A DNA stretch of 12,953 nucleotides from an uncultured Bacteroidota bacterium (GCA_903881065.1 CAIRRW010000177.1:1-12953), one strand, 5' to 3'; positions 1 to 8,549 are shown, numbered from the stretch's first letter. Numbers and translations are program-made. Notes: generated by a model not told the origin, from the letters alone.

Positions 1-2
1 CC

Positions 3-1508
3 AAGGTGCTGTTAAATACAATCTTTATTCATAAAGGAGAGTTATATCAATTAAAGAATGTTGAGGATACCTATAAAAGGTTGCAGGAAATGAAATCTTT
101 TAAAACAATTAATATTAGTTTTATTCCAGTAGGAGCAGATAAGTTAAATTGTTTTATTCAGCTAAGTCCTTTATTAAAACAATCGTACACAATAGAAGCA
201 GAAGGGAAAAATACATCAGGGAATTTGGGAATTGGTGGTAGTATTGTTTATCAGAACAAAAATCTGCTTAAAGGTGCTGAAGTTTTCGAATTGCGATTTA
301 AAGGGAGTATTGAAGCAACAAAAACAGTAAATAATACATCCTCTCTGAAGGAGTCTCAGAATTTTAATGCTGTTGAATTTGGTCCGGAAGCAAATATTTA
401 TGTTCCAAGATTTGTGGTGCCATTCAGAATAAAAGTTTCCAAACGATCAAATCCTAAAACTGTTTTTACAAGTTCATATACGTTTCAACATCTACCATAT
501 TTGATTGATAACATTCCTAATTTTTATACTCGCTATATTTCAAACTTATCTTTTGGATACAACTGGAAACAATCAAGCCAGATAAGTCATTCAATCACAC
601 CGCTTGTTGTAAGTATTGTAAAAGTAGATTTACCATCAAGTTTGGCTGACTATTTAAAATATACGAATATTTTCATTCAAAATAGTTTTACTCCTCACTT
701 GTCGACAAGTACGCGCTATACATTTACTTATAATCAACAAAATATTAATAAAGTAACCAACTTTTCGTTTTTTAAATTAAATGCGGAGTCATCAGGAAAT
801 ATTTTGAGAGGCGTTTATCAGCTGATAAATTCTGCACAGCCAAATACATTAGCAAAAGATGACTTGGGAAGATTTGATATGTTTGGCGTTCCGTTTTCAC
901 AATATGTAAGAACGGATGTTGATTATCGCTATTATCTTTCACCTAATGAAGACAATAAAATTGTGTTCCGTTTTGCAGCAGGTATCGGTAAGCCTTTTGC
1001 TAACTTCAATTCATTGCCTTTTGAGCGTAGTTTTTTTGGAGGAGGTGTTAATGATATTCGGGCATGGCAAGCGCGGTCATTAGGACCAGGTTCGTATTCC
1101 AACAACGGACAAATAAATTTTGATCAATATGGTGATGGTCAATTGGAATTTAATTTAGAGTATCGATTTAAAATAATTAAACAATTTAATGGAGCAATAT
1201 TTGTCGATGGAGGTAATGTTTGGTTACGCGAACCTGATATAAATCGTCCGGGAGGTGATTTTCAGTTTGACCGTTTTTATAAAGAAATTGCAATTGGTTC
1301 AGGAATTGGGCTTCGGGCAGATTTTAGTTTCTTTATTATACGCTTAGATTTAGGAATAAAATTGCGCGATCCTCAATTTTCTGAATCACAACGTTGGGTA
1401 ATTCAAAACTACAATGATTACGATTGGAGGGCAAAATATTCTGAAAGTCATAAGAATGAAAAGTATGGCTTTTTAGCATTAAACATTGGTATCGGTTATC
1501 CTTTTTAA
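3..1508 (+). CDS. BamA/TamA-like outer membrane assembly protein (5'-truncated by window edge)
   Basis: Probably the C-terminal part of an Omp85-superfamily protein, which inserts or assembles outer-membrane proteins. The frame is open to the first base of the window, so the true start lies upstream; the GTG at 6 is unlikely to be the start. The first ~45 residues look like the end of a POTRA domain (ending KTINISFIPV). The remainder is beta-strand rich with alternating aromatic residues. The segment FFGGGVNDIRAWQARSLGPG (about 1036-1095) corresponds to the conserved L6 loop, with IRAW where many members have VRGF. The protein ends in Phe (GIGYPF), as expected of an outer-membrane barrel signal. 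The Bacteroidota lipoprotein form TamL is a likely identity, but the N-terminus that would show a lipobox is missing. A second barrel-type gene follows 51 bp downstream on the same strand. Confidence 0.85.
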   Translation, partial: KVLLNTIFIHKGELYQLKNVEDTYKRLQEMKSFKTINISFIPVGADKLNCFIQLSPLLKQSYTIEAEGKNTSGNLGIGGSIVYQNKNLLKGAEVFELRFKGSIEATKTVNNTSSLKESQNFNAVEFGPEANIYVPRFVVPFRIKVSKRSNPKTVFTSSYTFQHLPYLIDNIPNFYTRYISNLSFGYNWKQSSQISHSITPLVVSIVKVDLPSSLADYLKYTNIFIQNSFTPHLSTSTRYTFTYNQQNINKVTNFSFFKLNAESSGNILRGVYQLINSAQPNTLAKDDLGRFDMFGVPFSQYVRTDVDYRYYLSPNEDNKIVFRFAAGIGKPFANFNSLPFERSFFGGGVNDIRAWQARSLGPGSYSNNGQINFDQYGDGQLEFNLEYRFKIIKQFNGAIFVDGGNVWLREPDINRPGGDFQFDRFYKEIAIGSGIGLRADFSFFIIRLDLGIKLRDPQFSESQRWVIQNYNDYDWRAKYSESHKNEKYGFLALNIGIGYPF

Positions 1509-1559
1509 TTTAATAGGGTAGCATTTAGTTCGTTTAAATATTGAAATACATTTTGTAAA

Positions 1560-3413
1560 ATGAAAGAAAAGATTGTCATACTATTTAAGTTCATCCTTTT
1601 CTTAACCATAGTATTTCAATGTACTAAAGTAGAAGCGCAGACGAACGATACGTTATCCGTATATAAGAAAATCAAAAAAGTTACGTCCAAACATAAATTC
1701 ACACGCTTATTATATGATGCTGTTTTTGTTGATCCTGCACCGCAGCAATATGAAAACAAACCATTATCAGATCAGCAAAAAAATGAAGACCCTAACTTAA
1801 AATATGTTGGAAGTGTAATACGGGATATAAAAATTACTGTATTTGATCCATTTGGATATTCAGTGTCCGATACAACAAGGCAAGCAATAAATTCGTTTCA
1901 GAAAATTGCAAATCATTACCATTTAACTACTCGGCAGCGAACGATTCGTAATAATTTGATGTTCAAAAAACATGATAAACTGGAGTTGTTAAAAATAAGT
2001 GAATCGGAACGTATTTTAAGAGCTACTGATTTTATAAATGATGTTCAGATATATTTTGAGTGTTGTCAGAATACAATCGATAGTGTTGATATAACAATAG
2101 TGGTGCTTGATAGGTGGACATTGGATGCTCCTGTAAATGCAAGTTTTACATCAATTGATGGAGCTCTTATTGAAAGGAATTTTTTGGGCATGGGACAAAA
2201 TATTCAACAATCAAGTGGATATAATGATGTAAATGGAAATTTTCAATATGGTGGTGCTTATAAAATTAACAACATTAATAAGTCATTTATAAGTTCAAAT
2301 ATTTTTTATTCAACCAATCAAATTGTATCTCCAAATAAAACGGATGAAACTACTGTTGGTTTTAGTGTTGACCGCGCTTTTTATTCTCCTTTAACTAAAT
2401 GGGCCGGTGGAATTGCGGCAACCAAAATATGGGATGACAACCATGATACAATTGAAAAAACAGATAGATATTATCATGTAGAAAATATTAATTCAGATGT
2501 TTGGATTGGCAGAAGTTTTAATCCAGGATTTGGGATTCCATTGAATAGGAAAGGGACAAATTTTATTGTCGCACTTCGATATATGGATACGCATTATCAA
2601 ATCAGGCCTTTATTAAAGAGTGATACAAGTCAGAAATATTTTAACTCATCATTTGGGCTTGCAAGTGTAGCATTTTCATTGAGAAAATATTATAAAGACC
2701 GTTTTATTTATCGGTTTGGAGCCAACGAAGATATCCCAGAAGGAGCATTGGCGCAAATATTATATGGTGTAAGATATGTGGAACAAACAGGAATCAGATA
2801 CTATACAGGGTATCAACTTTCGTACGGAAAACATTTGAAAAATATAGGATATGTTTCGGCTTACACCAATTACGGCACGTATTTCTATCAGGACATACGC
2901 AATGACGCTACTTTTAATGCGGGCTTTTATTATTTCAGTGATTTGCTGCAAAACAACAAATGGTATTTCCGGCAGTTTGTTTATTTTAAATATGTAAATG
3001 GCATAAATAAACAACCTGGCGAAACAATCACTCTGAACTCGGATGAAATGTATGGTTTTAATAACGGATCTCTTGCAGGAACAAAAAAGATGATTCTGAA
3101 TTTTGAAGGAGTCACTTATGTACCTTACAACCTTATTGGCTTTAAAGTTGCGCCTTTAGTATTGATTGGCTTGGGGATGATTGATACGCCTCAACATCAG
3201 CTAATTTACAGTCCGGTTTATCAGGCGTATGCCGTTGGTATATTAGTAAGAAATGAGAACCTGTTAAACAGTAGTTTTCAAATTACCTACGGCTTTTATC
3301 CAAATTTACCGGATGATAATAAGGATTTCGGGAAGTTTAACCCTTCAATTGGCTTTAGTATTAAAGTGCCCATTTTTGCAGTAACTAAACCAAGTGTTGT
3401 AGATTATCATTAA
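1560..3413 (+). CDS. Secreted POTRA/beta-barrel-type outer membrane protein
   Basis: The 617-aa product starts with a signal peptide (basic MKEK, hydrophobic core to about residue 20, probable cleavage after KVEA before QTND). A Cys lies in that region, but VFQC does not fit a lipobox well. Residues ~80-180 resemble a POTRA-like module: GSVIRDIKITVFDPFG, then NNLMFKKHDKLELLKISESE and a strand ending ITIVVLDRW, the pattern of Omp85/TpsB-type proteins. From about residue 185 onward the sequence is aromatic and strand-rich (IERNFLGMGQNIQQ onwards), consistent with a beta-barrel. The C-terminus (SVVDYH) is not a classic Phe-ending barrel signal. It probably shares transcription with the BamA/TamA-like gene just upstream and may take part in envelope biogenesis, but no specific substrate can be named. 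The ATG is the only good start near the signal peptide. Confidence 0.75.
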   Translation: MKEKIVILFKFILFLTIVFQCTKVEAQTNDTLSVYKKIKKVTSKHKFTRLLYDAVFVDPAPQQYENKPLSDQQKNEDPNLKYVGSVIRDIKITVFDPFGYSVSDTTRQAINSFQKIANHYHLTTRQRTIRNNLMFKKHDKLELLKISESERILRATDFINDVQIYFECCQNTIDSVDITIVVLDRWTLDAPVNASFTSIDGALIERNFLGMGQNIQQSSGYNDVNGNFQYGGAYKINNINKSFISSNIFYSTNQIVSPNKTDETTVGFSVDRAFYSPLTKWAGGIAATKIWDDNHDTIEKTDRYYHVENINSDVWIGRSFNPGFGIPLNRKGTNFIVALRYMDTHYQIRPLLKSDTSQKYFNSSFGLASVAFSLRKYYKDRFIYRFGANEDIPEGALAQILYGVRYVEQTGIRYYTGYQLSYGKHLKNIGYVSAYTNYGTYFYQDIRNDATFNAGFYYFSDLLQNNKWYFRQFVYFKYVNGINKQPGETITLNSDEMYGFNNGSLAGTKKMILNFEGVTYVPYNLIGFKVAPLVLIGLGMIDTPQHQLIYSPVYQAYAVGILVRNENLLNSSFQITYGFYPNLPDDNKDFGKFNPSIGFSIKVPIFAVTKPSVVDYH

Positions 3414-3420
3414 ATATAGC

Positions 3421-3546
3421 TCCCCTGCGCTCCGCAAACAAATGTCTGCGGTCTGGAAACAATCCCCTGTGCTCCGCAAACAAATGCCTGCGGTCTGGAA
3501 ACAATCCCCTTCGCTCCACAAACAAATGCCTACGTTCTGGAAACAA
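3421..3546. repeat. Three tandem 42-bp repeats
   Basis: Three consecutive units (3421-3462, 3463-3504, 3505-3546) begin TCCCCT and end TCTGGAAACAA. Units 1 and 2 contain a short inverted repeat, CCGCA...TGCGG; unit 3 has diverged in both arms. Each 42-mer is itself two degenerate 21-bp halves sharing an AAACAA core. The period is a multiple of three, so several frames stay open across it; I regard the resulting small ORFs as by-products. Confidence 0.9.
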
Positions 3547-3600
3547 ACGCCAATTAAATTAATAACAGCTAAAAGGAATTTAAAAAGAAAGTTTATTAAG

Positions 3601-3608
3601 TACTTTTG
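3601..3608 (+). promoter_or_regulatory. Bacteroidota -7 box (TACTTTTG) for the M24 gene
   Basis: TACTTTTG matches the Bacteroidota sigma consensus TAnnTTTG. It ends 18 nt before the ATG at 3627, so transcription should begin roughly at 3613-3615. This excludes the TTG at 3606 as the start of the downstream protein. No clear -33 TTG is visible at the usual distance. Confidence 0.6.
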
Positions 3609-3626
3609 CATGGAAAAGATTATAAC

Positions 3627-4307
3627 ATGAAAAATACTATTTTGAGATTAAAGGAGGCACAGGAAAAAGCTTTAAAACTTTTTTCGGTTGCTGAAGAAAG
3701 AGGCTATATAGTAAGTGGTCAAACTGAAAGGGATTTAAATAAGAAAATATACGATTTGGCTTACGAGTTGTATGGTATAAATAAATTTTGGCATAAACGG
3801 ATTGTTCGTTCTGGTAAAAATACATTATTACCATACAGAGAAAATCCTGAAAACTTAACTGTTAAAGAAGATGATATTTTGTTTTTTGATTTTGGGCCTG
3901 TATTTGAAGACTGGGAAGCGGATATTGGAGATACATTCGTTATTGGTACCAATCCTAAAAAGCATAAATTAAAAAATGATGTTCACGAATTATTTAAAAT
4001 CGGTAAGGAATATTACAAAAATAATGTTGGAATAACGGGTTCAGAATTCTATCATTTTACATGCAAATTAGCAGAAAGCTATGGTTGGGAATATGGAAAC
4101 GAACATTGCGGACATTTGATTGGTATTTTCCCTCATGAAGAATTGATTGGGGAGGAGTTGATAAATTATATTCATCCACAAAATATCATACCAATGAATT
4201 CGCCTGACCAACACGGTAATCCAAGACATTGGATTTATGAAATACATTTGACAGACAAAGAAGAAGAAATTGGAGGGTTCTTCGAGCAACTTCTTACTAT
4301 TGATTAA
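3627..4307 (+). CDS. M24-family metallopeptidase (aminopeptidase P / methionine aminopeptidase fold)
   Basis: A 226-aa single-domain protein of the pita-bread peptidase family, which cleaves N-terminal residues or Xaa-Pro bonds using two metal ions. The five expected ligands are visible: D88 in FFDFGP, D99 eleven residues later in WEADIGD, H163 in CGHLIGIFPHE, E205 in WIYEIHL and E220 in GGFFEQL. It lacks the N-terminal creatinase domain of aminopeptidase P and is shorter than typical methionine aminopeptidase. An Xaa-Pro peptidase-like enzyme of the small cytoplasmic type is therefore most likely; some M24 relatives are non-peptidases. The substrate cannot be told from sequence. The ATG at 3627 is preferred because the upstream in-frame TTG at 3606 lies inside the promoter box. 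No signal peptide is seen. Confidence 0.82.
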   Translation: MKNTILRLKEAQEKALKLFSVAEERGYIVSGQTERDLNKKIYDLAYELYGINKFWHKRIVRSGKNTLLPYRENPENLTVKEDDILFFDFGPVFEDWEADIGDTFVIGTNPKKHKLKNDVHELFKIGKEYYKNNVGITGSEFYHFTCKLAESYGWEYGNEHCGHLIGIFPHEELIGEELINYIHPQNIIPMNSPDQHGNPRHWIYEIHLTDKEEEIGGFFEQLLTID

Positions 4308-4358
4308 TGAAAGAACTGCCAGTTTCGAGTAATATAGAACTTCACGATTTATAATTAC

Positions 4359-4366
4359 TAATTTTG
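4359..4366 (+). promoter_or_regulatory. Bacteroidota -7 box (TAATTTTG) for uvrB
   Basis: TAATTTTG fits TAnnTTTG and ends 8 nt before the uvrB ATG. If used, it would give a leader of only a few nucleotides. No convincing -33 element is visible. Confidence 0.5.
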
Positions 4367-4374
4367 CACTCGCA

Positions 4375-6399
4375 ATGGAATTTAATATAATATCTGATTT
4401 TCAGCCTACAGGCGACCAGCCAACAGCTATAAAACAATTGGTGGATGGAGTTAACACTCACTTGCCAGCCCAAACTTTACTGGGTGTAACAGGCTCAGGG
4501 AAAACATTTACTATTGCCAATGTAATTGCTGAAACAAAGAAGCCAACACTTATATTATCACATAACAAAACGCTAGCAGCGCAGCTATATGGTGAGTTTA
4601 AACAGTTTTTTCCGAAAAATGCTGTTGAATATTTTGTTTCATATTACGATTATTATCAGCCGGAAGCCTTTATTCCTAGTTCAAATACCTATATCGAAAA
4701 GGATTTATCAATAAATGATGAAATCGAGAAATTAAGATTAAGTACAACATCTGCATTGCTGTCGGGTAGGAGGGATGTGATAGTGGTTTCTTCGGTATCG
4801 TGTATTTATGGTATTGGAAATCCGATGGAGTTTCGTGAAAACGTGAAAACTATAAAGAAAGGGCAGATAATTTCTCGTAATAAATTTCTTCATCAATTAG
4901 TCGAAGGACTTTATTCACGAACAACTGGCGATTTTCTTCGCGGAAATTTCCGAGTTAAAGGTGATACGGTAGATATTAATCTAGCATATGCTGATTATTC
5001 GTTGCGTGTTACTTTTTTTGATGATGAAATTGAAGAAATAGAATACTTTGAAACTACAACAGGCAGAAGCTTTGAAAAGCTCGAGAATGTTGTAATTTAT
5101 CCTGCTAATATTTTTGTTACTAGCCCTGCCACCATGCAGGCAGCCATTTTTCAGATTCAGGAAGATATGGTAAAACAAGTTGATTATTTAAAAGAGTTAG
5201 GGAAACATCTCGAAGCAAAACGATTGGAAGACCGCGTTACTTATGATTTAGAGATGATGCGAGAATTAGGTTATTGTTCGGGCATTGAGAATTATTCGAG
5301 ATATTTTGATAAACGATCACCAGGTGCTCGTCCATTTTGTCTGATTGATTATTTTCCTGATGATTTTTTAATGGTAATAGATGAAAGTCATGTTACATTG
5401 CCACAAATACGGGCTATGTATGGTGGCGACAGGTCGCGGAAAGTTAACTTAGTAGACTTTGGTTTTCGATTGCCTGCTGCATTGGATAATCGTCCTCTCA
5501 AATTTGATGAATTTGAAGGAATGATAAATCAAACTATCTATGTAAGTGCTACACCTGCCGAATATGAGTTGCAGCGCAGTGAAGGAATAGTGGCAGAGCA
5601 GGTGATAAGGCCAACTGGTTTGCTTGATCCTATTATAGAAGTACGTCCAAGCATTAATCAAATAGATGATTTATTAGAGGAGATAAATAAAGTATCGGAA
5701 CGAGATGAACGTGTATTGGTAACTACTCTGACAAAAAGAATGAGTGAAGAATTGCAGAAATATATGTTGAATATAGGAATACGTTGTCGTTATATTCATT
5801 CTGATGTAGATACATTGGAGCGTGTAGAAATACTCAGAGACTTGCGGCTAGGCAAGTTTGATGTGTTGATAGGAATAAATTTATTAAGAGAAGGATTGGA
5901 TTTACCTGAAGTATCTTTGGTAGCAATATTGGATGCTGATAAGGAAGGTTTTTTACGTTCCGATAGAGCATTGACTCAAACGGCGGGGCGTGCAGCACGT
6001 AACTTAAATGGCAGAGTAATAATGTATGCAGATAAAATTACAGATTCTATGAAACGCACCATAGACGAGACAGAACGCCGACGTAAAAAACAAATAGCTT
6101 ATAACTTTGATAATGGACTGGTACCTACCGCTCTAAATAAATCAAAGGAATCGATTATGGGGCAAACAACTGTAATAGTTGATGCGAAAGGAAACCTTGC
6201 CAGACCATATATCGAAAGTGCTGAAATAAACTATGCAGCAGATCCTGTGGTACAATATATGAGTAAAGAAGAATTGCAAAAAGCAATTACAAAAACAAGA
6301 AAGGCTATGGATGCTGCTGCAAAAGCATTCGACTTTGTTGAAGCAGCAAGGTTAAGAGATGAAATGTTTGCTTTGGAAAAGATGTTTTCGAGTAAGTAG
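4375..6399 (+). CDS. uvrB: Excinuclease ABC subunit UvrB
   Basis: UvrB is the damage-verifying helicase-like subunit of nucleotide excision repair. It is loaded by UvrA and recruits UvrC to cut on both sides of the lesion. At 674 aa it is of normal length. Visible motifs in order: the N-terminal PTGDQPTAI; Walker A GVTGSGKT at 37-44; the beta-hairpin YYDYYQPEAFIP at 90-101, which threads between the DNA strands; the Walker B-type DESH at 336-339 followed by PQIRAMYGGDRSRK; the helicase motif region LLREGLDLPEVSLVAILDAD; motif VI in TQTAGRAARN; and a C-terminal UVR domain (FVEAARLRDEMFALEK) that contacts UvrC. The ATG matches the usual UvrB N-terminus. The gene stands alone and converges on prmA with only 21 bp between the stop codons. 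Confidence 0.98.
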   Translation: MEFNIISDFQPTGDQPTAIKQLVDGVNTHLPAQTLLGVTGSGKTFTIANVIAETKKPTLILSHNKTLAAQLYGEFKQFFPKNAVEYFVSYYDYYQPEAFIPSSNTYIEKDLSINDEIEKLRLSTTSALLSGRRDVIVVSSVSCIYGIGNPMEFRENVKTIKKGQIISRNKFLHQLVEGLYSRTTGDFLRGNFRVKGDTVDINLAYADYSLRVTFFDDEIEEIEYFETTTGRSFEKLENVVIYPANIFVTSPATMQAAIFQIQEDMVKQVDYLKELGKHLEAKRLEDRVTYDLEMMRELGYCSGIENYSRYFDKRSPGARPFCLIDYFPDDFLMVIDESHVTLPQIRAMYGGDRSRKVNLVDFGFRLPAALDNRPLKFDEFEGMINQTIYVSATPAEYELQRSEGIVAEQVIRPTGLLDPIIEVRPSINQIDDLLEEINKVSERDERVLVTTLTKRMSEELQKYMLNIGIRCRYIHSDVDTLERVEILRDLRLGKFDVLIGINLLREGLDLPEVSLVAILDADKEGFLRSDRALTQTAGRAARNLNGRVIMYADKITDSMKRTIDETERRRKKQIAYNFDNGLVPTALNKSKESIMGQTTVIVDAKGNLARPYIESAEINYAADPVVQYMSKEELQKAITKTRKAMDAAAKAFDFVEAARLRDEMFALEKMFSSK

Positions 6400-6420
6400 T
6401 TCTGTCGAATTTATTACTGA

Positions 6421-7254
6421 TTATTTAATAAAATGCACTGTAGCCCAGCTATTGCTCACTTGTTTACCTTCCAGTTTCAATCCTAATTCTTCTGCCCGTT
6501 TTACAAGTTCATTAATATCCGTTTCAAAAAAACCGCTTATTACTAGATTACCTTTAGTTTCAAGCGAATTAAAATAAATGGGCATATCGCGAAGTAATAT
6601 ATTTTTATTGATATTAGCCAATATTGTATCGAACATTTTTCCTTTCAACAACGTTGCATCGCCTTTAAATACTGAAACATTAGTACTATTATTCTTCTGA
6701 ATATTTTCAATGGTGTTTTCATAACTCCATTCGTCAATATCAATTGCGGTTATCGGATTTGCACCCATCATTGAAGCAACAATAGCAAGCACGCCTGTAC
6801 CGCAGCCCATATCCAGCAACGATTTGTTTTTAATATCAAGAGACATTAACTTCCCTATCATTAATTGTGTAGTATCGTGATGCCCGGTGCCAAACGACAT
6901 CTTAGGTTCGATTATTACATCATAAATAAATCCTGTCTTTGCTTCATGAAAAGGTGCGCGTATATAGCACTTACCTTCTATTTCAATAGGCTGAAAATTA
7001 CTTTCCCATTCTTTATTCCAATTTTGCTGAGGAATAATTTTCTTTTCATAACTGAATTTAAAGAAGTCCTTGCACAAGGAAAGTGCAATGTTTACTTGTG
7101 TTTCATCAAAACTATCTTCTGTAATATAAGCAGTAAATCCGGAATTATTTTCTATAAAACTTTCAAAACCGATATCGGAAAGCTGTGCTATAAGTACATC
7201 CGAGCCTTGTTCTTTAGGTTCAACAGTAAACTCAAGTTCAATATAATTTGACAA
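6421..7254 (-). CDS. prmA: Ribosomal protein L11 methyltransferase (PrmA)
   Basis: PrmA is an S-adenosylmethionine-dependent enzyme that trimethylates ribosomal protein L11. The Rossmann SAM-binding motif LLDMGCGTGVLAIVASMMGA is followed by the acidic strand end AIDIDEWS. The substrate-side motif TILANINKNILL replaces the NPPY-type loop and is typical of PrmA. Upstream lies the family signature FGTGHHDTTQLM. No ATG is available at the N-terminus. The longest frame begins at a TTG at 7293, overlapping tpiA by 26 bp, but recognisable homology starts at NYIELEFTVEP. I therefore chose the TTG at 7254, 13 nt after the tpiA stop, giving 277 aa, close to what I recall for Bacteroidota PrmA. It is almost certainly cotranscribed with tpiA. 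Confidence 0.93.
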   Translation of the reverse strand: MSNYIELEFTVEPKEQGSDVLIAQLSDIGFESFIENNSGFTAYITEDSFDETQVNIALSLCKDFFKFSYEKKIIPQQNWNKEWESNFQPIEIEGKCYIRAPFHEAKTGFIYDVIIEPKMSFGTGHHDTTQLMIGKLMSLDIKNKSLLDMGCGTGVLAIVASMMGANPITAIDIDEWSYENTIENIQKNNSTNVSVFKGDATLLKGKMFDTILANINKNILLRDMPIYFNSLETKGNLVISGFFETDINELVKRAEELGLKLEGKQVSNSWATVHFIK

Positions 7255-7267
7255 TTTATAATAGGTA

Positions 7268-8023
7268 TTAAAATGAATTTGCAATGGCAACAAAATCGTT
7301 TGCCTTTAAGGATGCGCCGCCAACCAAACCTCCGTCGACATCAAGACAGGCGAATAAATCTTTTGCATTTTCAGCATTGCAGCTTCCTCCGTAAAGTAAT
7401 ATAGTGTTTTCGGAAATATTTTTTCCATACTTCTTGTTTATTTCTGAGCGGATAAAATTATGCATTCCCTGTGCCTGATGTGTTGTTGCTGTAACGCCTG
7501 TACCTATTGCCCATACAGGTTCGTAAGCAATTATAAGTTTACTGAAATCGGATGGCGATAAATGAAATAAACCTTCTTTCAATTGCTGCTTTACCTTCTC
7601 CAGATGAAGGTTTGCATTTCTGTCTTCAATCATTTCACCTAAACAAAATATAGGTGTGAGATTATTTGCCAAGGTAATATTTACCTTTTGAGCAAGCAGG
7701 GAACTTGTTTCTCCGAAATACATTCTTCGTTCGGAATGACCAATAATTACGTACTCGGCACCGGTTGATGCAATCATTTCGGCAGACACTTCACCTGTAA
7801 ATGCACCACTTTTGAGATGATGACAATTCTGAGCAGCAACAGCAAAGCCTTCTTTCGATTTTAGTTTATCAGCAATAGCTGCAAGATGGATAAAAGGTGG
7901 TGCAATTATTTTAATCACATTATTATTTACCGGAGTTGTATTCAGTATTTCATCAATCAGTTGCAATCCATCGGCAAAGGTTTTATTCATTTTCCAGTTT
8001 GCTGCTACAATCTTTTTTCTCAT
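7268..8023 (-). CDS. tpiA: Triosephosphate isomerase
   Basis: Interconverts dihydroxyacetone phosphate and glyceraldehyde 3-phosphate in glycolysis and gluconeogenesis; cytoplasmic. The 251-aa length is standard. All catalytic signatures are present: N9 and K11 in AANWKMN, H96 in the IIGHSERR loop, and E168 in AYEPVWAIGTG, which also forms the mobile loop. The phosphate-binding LYGGSCNAENA and GLVGGASL follow near the C-terminus. The ATG at 8023 gives the canonical MRKKIVAANWKMN. prmA follows directly. No TAnnTTTG box was found in the ~180 bp upstream, so its promoter is unclear. The upstream side opens onto the repeat-rich accessory block. Confidence 0.98.
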   Translation of the reverse strand: MRKKIVAANWKMNKTFADGLQLIDEILNTTPVNNNVIKIIAPPFIHLAAIADKLKSKEGFAVAAQNCHHLKSGAFTGEVSAEMIASTGAEYVIIGHSERRMYFGETSSLLAQKVNITLANNLTPIFCLGEMIEDRNANLHLEKVKQQLKEGLFHLSPSDFSKLIIAYEPVWAIGTGVTATTHQAQGMHNFIRSEINKKYGKNISENTILLYGGSCNAENAKDLFACLDVDGGLVGGASLKANDFVAIANSF

Positions 8024-8040
8024 CTCATTATAAATAAATT

Positions 8041-8068
8041 CTAAATTCTAATATCTAAATTCTAATGC
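8041..8068. repeat. Two tandem 14-bp AT-rich repeats
   Basis: CTAAATTCTAATAT is followed directly by CTAAATTCTAATGC, and related TAAATT text precedes it. It lies just upstream of tpiA. No function can be assigned. Confidence 0.6.
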
Positions 8069-8130
8069 AAAACCTTGTTATACTAGGTGGCTAATGGCTT
8101 ATTATCAATAGCGTTTTAAGGATTTGAGAG

Positions 8131-8154
8131 GCAGCGGAGTGATGGCTCTACTGC
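8131..8154. other. Short imperfect palindrome in the tpiA upstream gap
   Basis: GCAG-cg-GAG-tgatgg-CTC-ta-CTGC forms a small hairpin with one symmetric internal loop and no T tract. The surrounding 8069-8290 stretch contains no gene I can support and no tRNA. Confidence 0.3.
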
Positions 8155-8290
8155 TTCGACGTTAGGGGTGCACAGTTAATGTTTATATTGGTTTGTGGTT
8201 ATTAATATTTATTGCGAGATGTGGAAAGAAAGGTGGGAAAAATGGAATTGAACGCTGATTGGGCTGATTTTTTGCTCGAAAAGAGCGTTT

Positions 8291-8543
8291 GAGGGTCGCG
8301 ATGTGAAGATTGAGAGTCGCGATGTGAGCGTTTGAGGGTCGCGATGTGAAGATTGAGAGTCGCGATGTGAAGATTGAGGGTCGCGATGCGAAGATTGAGG
8401 GTTGCGATGTGAAGATTGGGGGTCGCGATGTGAAGATTGAGGGTCGCGATGTGAAGATTGAGGGTTGCGATGTGAAGATTGAAGGTTGCGATGTGAAGAT
8501 GGAGGGTTGTGATGCGAAGATGGAGAGTCGCGATGATGCAGAA
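8291..8543. repeat. 21-bp minisatellite, about 12 units
   Basis: Units follow the pattern GAGGGTCGCGATGTGAAGAT plus T, starting at 8291, 8312, 8334 and then every 21 bp to 8523. The second unit is 22 bp and ends in GAGCGTTT, which also precedes the first unit (8283); this shows a 43-bp duplication of the left end (8283 versus 8326). Most units contain the palindrome TCGCGA, degraded to TTGCGA or TTGTGA in several. The period keeps multiple frames open on both strands: plus-strand heptads of the VKIEGRD type, minus-strand heptads of the HIATLNL or HRDPQSS types. There is no promoter, start context or signal peptide. I treat it as non-coding. Confidence 0.92.
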
Positions 8544-8549
8544 TGGACA

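Noticed and set aside
3345..3630. Small frames on both strands over the 42-bp array (KQMPAVW and CFQTAGI peptides)
   Set aside because: They are composed of repeat units, overlap the end of the barrel gene and the M24 promoter, and read open on both strands for the trivial reason of a 42-bp period.
6865..7251. 128-codon plus-strand frame antisense to prmA
   Set aside because: Cys/Phe-rich shadow of a clear PrmA coding sequence.
8291..8543. Possible CRISPR array
   Set aside because: Units are directly adjacent with no unique spacers, and no cas gene is in the window.
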